Made by a program: the position numbers and the translations under genes | Notes under the pieces: model-generated | Database searches by the model: none | What the model was told of the DNA's origin: nothing | What the model saw: the letters and a program-made list of their open reading frames with translations, nothing else | Assembly (NCBI RefSeq): GCF_958295425.1 | Contig: NC_081139.1 | Location: forward strand, 14,893,888 to 14,957,887 | Direction: 5' to 3' | From: Solea solea | Taxonomy: Eukaryota; Chordata; Actinopteri; Pleuronectiformes; Soleidae | DNA length: 64,000 nucleotides | Shown here: one piece after another, positions 1 to 12,992 of the stretch | Layout: every line of letters starts with the position of its first letter | Position numbering within the stretch: the first letter of the stretch is position 1

Positions 1-433
1 GTGCACAATTCATTATTGCTTTAATACTGTTGTATTAATTCAAAATGTAGTTCTTCAATCAGTAAATGTTATTATTTCTCAGAAGGAGTGCTTTTGTTTA
101 AAACAGAATACCTTCCTTTAATTGTTCATGTCCTGTACTAAGTTTCTCACCTCTTTTATTCATAAGATTATTCAAAAAAAGCATATAGTGAAAGTGGAAA
201 AAGATTTTCCACACATCATGGCTTTCTTTTCTGAACTCCCTCTAACCCTTCTCTTGACTACATGACACTTTCCATCAGGGTCAAGAAAATATGCTTATAA
301 AAAGAGACGTTGTCATGAACGTACGTTGATTTCATGCATAGGCTCTGCAGGTGTCTGTGATTGTCACATTTCTCATTTACAACACAAATGTGAACATTGC
401 CTGCATGCAGTGGGGAAAAGAAATCTCTCCTAC
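1..433. other. Partial intron after the MIDAS exon
   Basis: Start of the intron downstream of the copine exon at 434-480 (donor gtagga at 433-428). No acceptor followed by the expected copine continuation is visible on the minus strand here, and no recognisable repeat. Confidence 0.6.
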
Positions 434-480
434 CATTGGATGCTGTGAAGTCTATGGCCACAGTGAAATTGAGTTGTGTC
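434..480 (-). CDS. cpne9: Copine exon: v[23 protein letters not shown]
   Basis: 47 nt, acceptor cctctctcaccag, donor AATG|gtagga. It encodes [15 protein letters not shown] plus the first base of Gly. DFTAS is the copine form of the MIDAS metal-binding motif that opens the vWA domain. It is the last exon I can find before position 1; the next (normally NP..., LHYM) is outside the window. Confidence 0.97.
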
Positions 481-3400
481 CTGGTGAGAGAGGAAGCACA
501 TTATCAGTCATAACAGAGTTAGGACTGTGTCGGTATCTTCAGATGCAAGTGTGTTCACAGATTGGACACTTTTTCAAACCCTTTCAAACATTCTAAATAT
601 TTTCTTTGTCTAAAAGTAGATGTCCATATAGTATAACAGCCTCATAAATACCTTGTGTGCTAGCTTTAAATAAGCTCTGTGGTTACAAAGAGAATCAATG
701 GTACAAATTCATCTTGAGAATAAGCTTTTCGAGGACGAAACAGAAGAGTGAAAGGAAATAAAGAAAACTGAACTCATGTGACCCTAGTTTACACTACACA
801 ACTTTCAGCTCAAGGATCGCCGAAGCACAGCACAACATGAATACATGTTGAAACAACCATTCAAGAAGAAGGAAAAAAACAGTGCTTCAAGATGACAGTG
901 AATGAATGACCTGAGTTCTTTCATTACATAATACTTACTATTCAGGGGCTCCTACTCGTGGGTAGACCCAGTGTGACTGACATCATCATAAATGTTACTT
1001 TGTCATTATGCAGGTACGTAACACCAACAGTTTAATACAATAACTGTACTGTTTTATAACAATTTTGCAGTTCTGTGTGTCACTGCCACGATGCAAAACC
1101 TGCACTTACCAGCTGAGCTCATGTGGACGGCACACGACTCCCATTATACTGTAGTGGTGTTTAAGATGTATAAGCGGGACTGTATGTAGAAAAATGCCAA
1201 AATGCCAGGGCTGATTTTCTGTCCCAGTTTGGTCCCTGGCCATAAATAACACTTTATAAAACCCAACCGAAGCTGTGGGCCATATATAAAATCTGATCTG
1301 GGCTTCATACAGCAACAGTTCTCCATTTCGATGTATCATCAGCACGTTGGAGGAATCTCAGTGAAGATTTCCCGACATTGCCTCACACAAATGTTTCAGT
1401 CTTATTCAGACAATATATTTCAACTCAAGCAAGTGACTTTCATTGTGACAGAAGCAAACTTTGTCTTTGTCTCACTGGCTGTGTGTACAATCATTCTGCT
1501 GTGCTATTTTATGATGTAACCTTCATGCAAAACACTATTGTTCTTAAATGGCTTCTCACAGATAGTCAATATGAAAGCTGCATATTTCCATGTGACACTT
1601 ATAATTAGTTTATATTGTATATTATGCACACATTAACTTTACTACATCACTGTGCATTAACAATTCATTGAAGAGCATGAGCTCTTACCCTCCTCTGATG
1701 AAGTCGACAAATGTGCATTCAGACTCCACTTTGAAGGACAGCAGGGTCACCTTGAAGACAGAGAGAGCGAGACAAAAACATCAGAGAGCAGTGGAGAGGC
1801 GACAGAGATGGAGGGGGATCATGGAGAAACAACATCCGTTTACTGCTCTGAAATGTCACTGCTGCTGAGTCATGTCCATGAAAGAGGTGACAGCTGCTGA
1901 TGAAACACACACACCAACAGTTCTTACCGTCCCTGAGTTGATGTATTTCTTCTTCTTGCCTTTCTTTTTTGGATTCAAAACCTTAGACCACAAGACAGGA
2001 AACAAGAAATGAGTTGTTGAACAAAATGTGAAGCCATACAGAGCATGATTATTTTCCTGAGGCTTCATTCTGATAATATGTAAATCATTCTAAAAGTAAA
2101 ATTAAGTAAAGTCAAGAAGAAGTCATTTTTTTTAAATCACACTTTACCTCATAGACGTTGAACTGGCTTTGGCCTCTGGACAGTTCTCTGTAGCTGGTGG
2201 TGAACTCGCCGATGAAGTCGTGACTGTAAGAAAATAGGCGAAAAAAGTGTCTCCATACTGTTTACACCACTGTTAGTAGCACATAAGAAAACATGTAGTG
2301 TAAAGTCTCAGTGACTGTAAAGACTTCTGATCACAAGTCAGCATGTCATGTAGAGACGGACGTGAGGATGAAAGACTCTATGACTTCTCAAACTCAGTTT
2401 TATTGACCATTGGATTCTTTTCCACCCCGAATACCCTTGTCTGCTACTTTCTTTGTATTGATTCCACAAAATGTAATGATTTCCAAATGATTTTCTCCAC
2501 TAATATTCAATTCACATAAGAATTTTTTATTGAACCTTTATTTAACCAGGAGAGATTCCCACTGAGATGTAAATAAATAATACTGAATGACATCTCAAGT
2601 TTTAAAAAGTAAGAATTGCTATAAACCTCAACACAAACAGCCAGAAGATGAATGCTTGTCATAGCGTTGTGACAGAAATGGCAAACATGGCAAAACTAGA
2701 GCAGACACAGAAATTAGCATGATCACCCAGGTTTACATTCCCACAGCCAAAGCTGATTAAAACCTGCATGCAATGCAGCGTCATTTGATTTGAGGGTGAA
2801 TGACCATTAAACACATCCCCACTGCTAAATAAAACCCCAACTGTTCAAATCCTTCTGCAGCTCATTCCACAACACAGATGCAGAACATTCAAAAGCCCTT
2901 TTTCTGTCCAGACATTTAAAACAGAAAGCAGAAGACAGTCCTGAGAACACAGAGAGTATTTAACAGTAATACTGTTCAGTAACTGAACAGAGCAGCCCAA
3001 CCAGAGGTGATTGCTCTTTGACAGCAAGGGAAGCTCTGCTTCCTCTAAAATGTCCTAAGAATTTATGGATAAATACCTGGGCCTGAAATGAGCTTCCCCT
3101 GTTTCACAGAACAGCAATCTCCCCTTCAGTTGTACTCACAGTGATGAGCCACAGCTTTATCATTTGTTATAAATCTTAGGGAAGCATGGTAAGCCGTGTC
3201 AAGCATAAAGTGAAGCTGTGCTGAGGTATACATGTACAATACATCTCCATATTCCAACACAGACGAAACAAGTGGGAGCAAGTATTTTTTACGGTGAAAG
3301 AAAAGCATAACCTGCAGTCCCCCTCCCTCCCACTGGATACTGTACACAGGGCTTGACAATGAGCACCGGCACACACATACATTCTATCAATCTTTAAAAT

Positions 3401-6400
3401 TTCAAGCTAAATATGAATAAATAACATCTCAAATCTAAATGATTACTTAAATCCTTGCAATCATGCCTGAGGTTGTGGAATGCTCTTATAATGCATTGAC
3501 ATTACACGCAGTTTTAATGAGAAAACACACAAAGTCAATGCAAAGATACAAAGATACAAAGGACACGTGGCATTCACAGCACAAGCAACACAAAACACAC
3601 AGACGCAAACATTTAAATGTGTCACGTTTGCAAATTACAATAAATAAAAATCTTTATTTGATCTGTGCCAGAATAAGACAAAAAAGAATCTACCCCTTAA
3701 ATGGTCTGTTGAGAGAATCCCGCAGAGAAATGTTTCACTGAGTTCAACACGTTATTTTTTCATCTGAACAAGAAAGACTCCCCTCCAGCATCATCTGACT
3801 GGTAAATATCAACTCCCTGCATGCCCTCACATCATCTCAGCATCTCCATTTATCACCACCTGGGGCTGTGCATGACACCAGCTCTCCCTGTTTAATGCTG
3901 CTATTTGGAGGGGAATTCTCAAGGTGCATAAGAAGTCCATCTCCCACTGGGGAGGAGGCGGATGAGAGGCAACAAAGGGTGAAGAGACAAAAGAGTAACA
4001 TGGAAGACATTTATGCACGGAAATTACATCAACTGTCTATCAACCATAACATCAAAACCATCTGTTTTTAACATTGTGCCCATAATTACATGTATGCACA
4101 TGTACATAAACACTACATTTGATGTGCAGGCTGTAGCACGAGCAAAGAGATTTGTTAAATTATCTATAGGCCTAGTATTAGCATCATTATTTAGTATCAG
4201 ACACGGACACATTTTACAATATGTAATCCAGTTTCTGAATGAAAATTAATATAAAACATGTATGAATACAATGACAGACAATCTCTTACTGTTACTCACA
4301 TAGTCATAAGGTGACTATTTTAATTATTTCAGCATTTAACTTTATGACATACTTTTTCATTCCTCACAGCTGTGACACATGATGAGCAGTTGAACTGTAA
4401 ATCTCAAATTCACTGCTCTAATTCACTCATTCACCTGATGACCACTCAGAGCATCATTCATGCCTATTTACATGCTGCCACCACAGCTCTCAGTTGGGGA
4501 TCAAACCTACAATCATAATTTTAAGATGAAACTTTTCTAAATGCACTTTTCTTCAATAGATGATAATTCCCTAATTCTTTGCCCATCAAACCCATAAATA
4601 AATGAAAAACCCATGTTTAGTCCCCTGCAGGCTGTCCATGCATGAGATACTGTGATGAAACACTGCAAGACAGACATGAAGTAAGGCATGGTCACACCTG
4701 AAATTTCCATTAACGCCACAAATCTGTCAGTGAAAGATAGAAGCCATGTCAGCATCATGGCCAACGCTCATAAATCCTGACCTACTGTCCTCCACCCAGC
4801 TGTGACCTCTGACCTTAAAGTTATTTTGGATTTAGCACTCAGCGTGTGCAAGGTGGGTTGGGTCACAGTGTATAGAGCTGAAGATGACAATGAAAAACAG
4901 AGCAAGGAAACTCACCTCCCATCTCGGTCCCAGTCGTAAACGTCCACCTTCACCGTCCTGCAGGGAGGTGAGATGAGGGCACAGAGGTGAGACAAACAGA
5001 CGGGACAGTGTGGACAAAAATTAAAAGAGGGAAAGTTAATCGAGAGCAGGGTTGTCAAACTCATATGACCGATGGGCGTTCAAGAGGGGGCCTCTGGTCT
5101 AGAGGTAAGCTTTTCCTGTACCCTGTCTCTCAAAAATTACACACGTGACTAGTTTTTATGTTGTGGCTGATACTACTGATGCTGCTCTGCCCTGAACAGT
5201 TCACTCTGCTTGTTGCTATAAGATCAGGGTTTTAGTGAAGTGAAAGGTAACAACACATTGATTTGGATTAACACCTGAATCGATGGCAGCACTTCACACA
5301 CTCGTGTGACCGTCGCTGCCTGGCTTCCATGTTGGTCTCAATAACACCAGCACTGGCCTGAGACTGACAACATGGCCGACTGCTGGCATTATTCTGACCA
5401 CCATAGAGCCCAATGTCTGCTGCTTCACACAGATCCAAGCACATCCAATACATGAATCAAGCAACATAGCTCATACTCTTCACAGCACATCATTTGTCAT
5501 ATGTGAACAGGACCTTAACAAGAACTGAAGATTTATCCCAGATGTCCCGTGGTTTGGAAGCATCTGTGAACTGCCATCTTCAGGTCAAAGTCAATCAAAG
5601 TCTGGACTCGGCGGAGCCATTCATTCTCCAAATATTTGAGCAGTTTTCTGCATTTTTATTCTCACCAATTTTTACTGTGCCTGTCAGTGAGTAGCACTCC
5701 CACATGATGAAGACGCCACCACCATAGTTTACCGCAGGGATGGTGCTGTATAATTCAGGTGATGAGCAGTTAGTGGTGTTCACCACACATACTGTTAAGA
5801 ATTCTAATACAGGAAGTTAATTCTAGCTCAGCCGGAGGGACATGGCTATATAATTGAGGCGTAGGAACATTAAAAGCTTTAAAATGGTTCTATAGCCTTG
5901 GTGAACTCTACAGACAAACCATCATCCAGCAGAGCTGCCATTATCGCAGTGCCTGCTGACAGTGACAGCAGCATGAGGAGTCAGATTAGTGACATTAGGC
6001 ACCAGACTTCCCTCACTGATATAAATAATAGCTTGACAATGGCGATGACAGGAAGGCTTTTTTTATTTTAGTCACTTTTTTACAGAGTTGATTTTTGAAG
6101 CAGCTGAAAAGGTTCTTCATGTCTTCCTACACATCTGTACAAAGTATTCTCTTTTTATTTTTATTTAGCCTTTATTTAGCCAGGAATGTCTCATTGAGAT
6201 ACAAGATCTCTTCTTCCAGGGAGTCCTGGTCAAGATAGCAGCACAACAAATACAAATAGTTCCAGAGACAATACAAATTTCAGACATAAAACTCACAACA
6301 GAATCTAAAAGTAAAAAGGAGGTAATTAAAGGAGATAAAAAAAGAGAGGTATAATAATGTATACAGATCCTTCATCTGAACCCTTTGCAGGTGTTTAAAG

Positions 6401-9400
6401 AAGGCAGTGTCTGTCATGAAATTATGGTTTGCAGCTTATTCCATGTCCATGGTGCATGAGTTAGAGTGAAAAAAGGCTACATTTCACTAAACCTGCACAT
6501 ATTATTGGGAAATGCCACCACAGCAGCAGACTCCTCACTTTTTGCCCTTCACCGGATTTGTCTATGGAATTCTACAGGGACTTCACAGCTTGGTTGAAGT
6601 CCTGATTTGCAGTTAAACACAGGTTTATTTATTTTATTTTACCTTTATTTTACCAGGGAGTCCCTTGAGATTAAATCTTTTTTTCAAGGGATAGCAGTTT
6701 TTTCAAGAATAGGAGTTACACTCTGCTGTCAACAGAGTTTTAAATTCGCCCAGGGAAATAAAATGCTCAAGCTGTAGTGAATTTTGCAGATTGTTCCATG
6801 ACCAAAGTGCAGCGAAAAAGCCGTTTAAGTTCTGAGTGTATTTTGGGAACTCTGAAGAGGAACCGACATGATGAGTGGGAGTTGTACCCGCTCGTACCTG
6901 GGGACATGAGGCGACACGGATAAGGGGGTAATATGGCCTTGTCAATAAATCTAAGCCAGTGCTGTTGCTTCCTTAGCCTCAGTGAAGGCCAAGAGAGCAG
7001 AGTATAAAGTTCACAGTGGTGGATTCTGAAGACAGAGTTTGTAATAAAATGTAAAACACTGTGCTCAGACAGTGGAGATCTAAAGAAGCTGCATTTGTGT
7101 CAATGATGTACCCAGATTTATGCCTTTCTGATTTATATGTAGTCAATTCAATTTGCCACAGGCTGGTTTTCACTTTGCAGAGAAATCAACCATTAAACAT
7201 CACATTTATAATACATTTATGTTTGCAGAAAGTAATGGGGTCTGACTGCTGACTCGATTAACCTCTGAACTGTGTGCTGTCCTCTCACCTGTCATAGTCT
7301 CCATTACAAAGAGCTCGAACAGGGATGGTAAACGGCTGCCAAGCAGGATTCAGGTTGTTCTTGATAACTTCAGTCTTGTGGCAGATGGTGAACCTGGAAA
7401 TACAAGAAATGGAGTCAGAGAGCAAGAGTTAAACTGCTGCTAGAATGGTAGTAAATGTAAAGGAAATGTGTCAGACTCTTGGGTATTGCAAAATTAGCTT
7501 ATAAATTAATATACAGTATATTCCAAATTGGAACACTCAAAAACACAAAAAAGCTTCACTGGACACACGCTTAAGAATGACTGCAGAAACAATATAAGGG
7601 ATTTAATCTTAAATGGACTAGATGGAAGATGGACTGTACATGAAGCTTTTATTTAAAACTGCTCACTTACGTCCCATCCTCGTTGCTCCGGTAAAAGACG
7701 AGGAAAGGGTCAGATTTGCCAAAGAAATCTTTTTTGTCCAGCTTGTTGGCACAGAGCTGCATGGTGGCAATGTCCTGGGGAAAAAAAAATAAAGGTTCAT
7801 ACAAAAGTATGAAGAACAAAGTAATCCGACAAGTTATGTTTAGTTCATACTTACAACTGGATTTAGATTTTTACCACTATTTACTTACTTGTTTACTCAG
7901 CAGTTCACTTGGAATTAAGCTTTAAAATATAAAACCCTAATCAGCAGAAAAAACACCTTATCACCAAAAGATTCTATACTGGAGTAATGACTATCCTCAA
8001 AGGTATACTTCAACCTGACATATTTCCCATTATTTGGCCATTTTGCACATGGACACCTCCATCATGAAAATTTGACAACCACAAAACAACATATTTTAGG
8101 GCTAAAACAGTGAGCCTGACAAAAATAAATAAATCTGTTTTCTGTAATCTCGACACATGGCAAATGAAAACCGAAAAATGAACAATGACATATGGAAATC
8201 AATTGTCCTTTAAAAATTTAGATAGAACTGAAGTTTTTACAGCCCAGTCTCTACAGACACATGTGAGCTCATGTTTCTAAATCAAAGTATTTATTTCTTA
8301 CATTTTTGTGTTGCTTTTGGTTAAAATTTACAAATGAGGGTGACAATAACCATTTCTATTTATGAAGAGGTTTAGGCACAAAAAGCAACTGGTTAGGGAA
8401 CGTCCTGGGAGTATTAATAAATCCATGAAACCATCATTGTGACAGATGCAGCATCTCAACCTGGTCTTGGACTGCAACAAACATCTTCCTCACTACACAC
8501 TCTTACCTATTTCTCCACATCCATGTGTGTGTGTATGTGTGTGTGTGTAGTGAAAGTGTGTAGTGTGATGATTTTTGTCTCATATCATTGAGAAATAACT
8601 CACTTTACAAATATCGGCATGACACGTGTGAAACGTTTGGACAAAATGTGAAATTTTAACTTTTTTCCTGAATACAAAACGTGTCTGCATGGTTTGCACA
8701 AAAGTAGAAAAGTAATTTAGTATTCACTATTTAGTAATAGTAAATAGTCTTTTTTATTATTATTGTTGAAAATAAAACACATGCACTAAAATTGAAACAT
8801 TAACCAGGGAAGCTTTTTCCCCCCCAATGACACACACATTTTTCAATAACTACAACATACAGTGCCTATGAACCATAACTAATAAATGTCACTAGTGTCC
8901 TCTGGGTAGATTTTAACCTTCCTTAAAATAAATATATAATATTCTGTTTATATAGACGGAAAAAGGTTAAAAGTTAATAGTGTGTTTACATCACAAAACC
9001 CTTTCCTCAGGATTCATATTATATCATTATGGATGAAATTGCATTAGTTTGCATATATATAATGCAAAATGATGTTTGTGTGCTGGCATGTTCTCCTCTC
9101 TTTGATTGGACAGGGCAAGTCCAATTATTAACCCCCCAATGGCATGAAAAGTGCACTGCGGTACTGGATACATAATTCATGAGAGGCTCTGATCATGACT
9201 TTGAAGGAAAACACACCAATTCACTTTCACTAAGTTCGATGCAAATGACAACATTAATCTGTAAGTCTGCGGAGTCATTTCAATTCTCTATGCAAAGTTA
9301 GAAACAGAGAACGTGACTCTCATTAATTCAGACAGTTAACTTTCTGACCCCTGGCTTGAACTGTTTATAGCACACTCTCCCACTGTGTGTGTGTGTGTGT

Positions 9401-11207
9401 GTCTCTGGAGAAACAATTATCCTTTCAGACAAAAACACATTAACAGTAGACCCACGTGTGGTGACACCAGTGTTGGGGGTAACACGTTACACAATTACAA
9501 AGTCATGTGTTAAGAGTTAACTTTTTTTTGATGAAATGTATCAGCTAATCCGTTCCTTTTTTGCTTTACTTAATGTTTCTGTACCTTTTTTCCACTTGGA
9601 CACCTGTCTGCATTAACTTTGTGGAAGTATTTGTAGAATATCACAGCAAAATACAGTTAGTTTCCGGGTAGGAGGGGAGGCTGTCAACTGCAAGGAATTT
9701 GTGCACCGGCAAGTTAAGAACTGGGGAGGATGTGGAGGTGGAGGTGGAGGAGGAGGAGGATGCTGACAGCAGTGGTGCTCCAGCTCTGAGACAACAAGTT
9801 TTTACTCAGCTAAAATGTCACTTGGAGATAAATTAACAAGCTTGTCGCAGGCTACGTGGTGGACATGCCACCACTGTCAACTGTGCAGTCTCCAACTCTC
9901 CGTGACAGTATAAACAAAGTTCCGACTCCCTCAACAAGGCTTCCACGGAAATGAAGACAGAATTGCAACAGATGTTTGATTGTTTGAAATATGTTTCCAC
10001 TGCAGCAGACAATATTATGGTCATTACACCGACTGGATCCATCCTACTCGGAACTCAATTGTCCCAATATCAATCAAAACAGTGTAAAATGATGCAGTGA
10101 TAGTCACACAGAGATTGCATTCACTTCTCCCTTCTCCCTTTTATGTATTTATTTTCCTTCTGTGGGGTTGTTATTTTTAATAAAAAACATGCAGATTTGA
10201 GGATTAGGCAAAATTGGTCACTCTAAATAAGTGTGAGAGTGGATGGTTGTTTGTCTCTATGTGTCCCTGTGATGGACTGGCAACCTGTCCAGGGTGTACC
10301 ACGCCTTTTGCCCTATGTCAGCGGGGATTGGCACCAGCGACCCCCACATGTGGAGGATAAAGCGATAGAAGATGAATGAATGATTGGTCACTAAAGCATT
10401 GCCGGAACAACAAATCTAATCCAATTACTTTTCTCAGAACATAACGGTAACATTGGAACATAAGTTACTTTTTTATGTGCAATCACTTTGTAACACTATT
10501 AGTTACTTGTGAAAATGACATTCCCCATCACTGGTGGTCACTGGAGACACGTTGGTGACGTGTGAACTAACAAACTTGGATCACCAGGTCTGAGCAGGTC
10601 TGAGTGTGATGTGATACCAACCCGGCAGTTGCTGAGCTCCTCAGCTGTGAAGATGATGGCTCCACACTTCTTCCCTGGGATCCCACTGAGAGAAAAAGAG
10701 AGACAGAGACAGCAAGAGACAGTGGAAGGGAGAGGGTAATGTGGCAGTGAAAGGAGGGGTGAGAAAAAATGGAGTTCATTCAGCTTTATATATACAGTAT
10801 ATATACATGCAGCAATTAACTTTGAGCACTCTGAGACAATAGAGGAGTAGAACACGTTCTTTATATTATTAACAAAGACCCAACATTCCACGAGAGCAAG
10901 CACTTGAAGACAGTGATAATGGAAAACTGCCTTGGCCGGTTTGCTTGACACAGAAGGAGAAATAAAGAGAGGGAGGGAAGGAAAGAGATTTTTTTTCTCT
11001 CAGAAAAAAACACAACAGTGCTAATGCAAAGAACATTCCAAGAGAGAGCTGATCATTAATTACAGCACAAAGTTACTATTAAAACACCAGCAATTTTGAA
11101 AATACTCAAGGTCGCCCATATGTTTATAAAACCTGAACAATAACCAGAGTCGGGCTCGGAGGTTCACTAAAACACTGCCATTGCTTCCTGACCTGTTTTC
11201 TACACAT

Positions 11208-11256
<49 letters not shown>

Positions 11257-12957
11257 GGGAGATAGCGATAAGTAATTACCTAAAATGTAAATTATTAATT
11301 CAACAAAGGATTTGAATCTTAATATGGACCTGGAGTCAGTGCAACAAAGGTAACATGGGAGAAATATGATCTATGATCTCCTCTTATAGTTCATGTTAAT
11401 TGGCAACTAAAGTGTTTCTGGTCGTTTAATGTAAAGTATAATGACCCATAATGACCTAAGTTTTGAAGATTTTTTAGACCCTAGTTGTTGGCAACAGGGC
11501 TCCAACCCTCTGGAACTACGCAACACTTATTCCTATTTTTTATCTTTTTTTGCCTCTTTCTTACATGTCCATACTGATGTTTTTTTAGTATACAAACAAG
11601 TGTACAATGTATGAATTGTTGCTTTCATTACCACACAATGAGCTCTTAATATTTGGACTGCCATGTTTTTAGTAAGAGAGCCCACAATGGACAAACTAAA
11701 CACCTTTTAAGTTTCATTGACAATTGAAGGCTACAACAGGGTCTCCTGTGTACTTGAAATGGAACAGAAACCAGTAGATGTGACTTAATCTTAACACACA
11801 ATGTTAAAAGTTACCAGGACAGGAGACTCACACAGAGCTTTGTCATTCGCTTCCATTCAAACCACAGTTCCCTCTTATATACTGATCCCACTGTAGCTCG
11901 ACACTTGACATTTGTGTCATTAATTACAGCAGCAGTGACGGATGCACAGACCAAAGCACAGTAATCACACACTGTTGTATGGCTCTATATTGCTCTGGAG
12001 AAATAACACCTATCTTCTTGTTGATCACTGCTCAGGGTCTGTCTCCTAACCTCTCTTGAGCGTAATGGGACTTTTAATTCAAGGTGAATATATGAAACAA
12101 GCTTATTTATTTTACTGAAATTAGATTTCGATGAGTAAACACCAAAATCATTTTTCTGAAGGAGTCCCCAGCCACAGCAGGAGTTCAGAGCAGTTCTCTG
12201 TTCCCGCACTGCTGATTTTTCTGTCTCTTTTTTCAACTTTCTCATATCTCATATTTAAAGATGTTTTCACTATTATTTCATTATTGAGTTCATATGTGTC
12301 TTAATAACTTAAATTAATTACATTTCAATTAATTAAAGCGGCAGTTTGTTTTTCGAGAACAGAAACAATGTAGTTCTTCATCTCTCAAGCTTCCTGCATT
12401 TGGTTCACTTGAAGTGAACCGAATCCGGGTTGGTGATAATCCTGCGCAAACATTCAGCGTGTGTTTCCTGAGCCATTGAAAATGAGCTTTTTAGCTCAGG
12501 GTCAGTCTATTGTCTCCATCCTCTGCCACTTTTGTGAACACAGTCACGTAACCTCAGCTGCACGAGGGCAAGTTAAACTCGCATAGCTTCATCTAAAGGA
12601 GGAATTAAATTCGGCCCCCATTCCAGTTTCCTCTCAGTGTGGCTTTCTTTTTAATCAATCTCGGGTGACCCTCCCGCTCCGACGCAAAAAGGCTAACAGT
12701 GATGTATGAGCAGACAGCAATCGCTCGGATAATGACCTCTATGTGGTCGCATGGAGGAGTGTGTGGGGGGGGGGGGGATACTTGTAGTATTTCTCTCTCA
12801 CACGGACTCACGCACATCACTTGTCACATAGGCTCCTATTTGCATTCATGCCGTAACTCTGTGCTTGTGAAGCTGCACAAGAGGACGGAAGCAAACGATA
12901 TAGTAAATATGCTGAAAATAACATGGAGATGGAAGTCATCAAAGACACTGGGTGGAG

Positions 12958-12992
<35 letters not shown>

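Noticed and set aside
258..461. Open frame starting [10 protein letters not shown]
   Set aside because: Its first residues are the copine MIDAS exon; after the gtagga donor the rest is intron.
10538..10951. 137-codon minus-strand open frame
   Set aside because: It is the copine exon 10622-10685 read through both splice sites; only GIPGKKCG...SNCR is coding.
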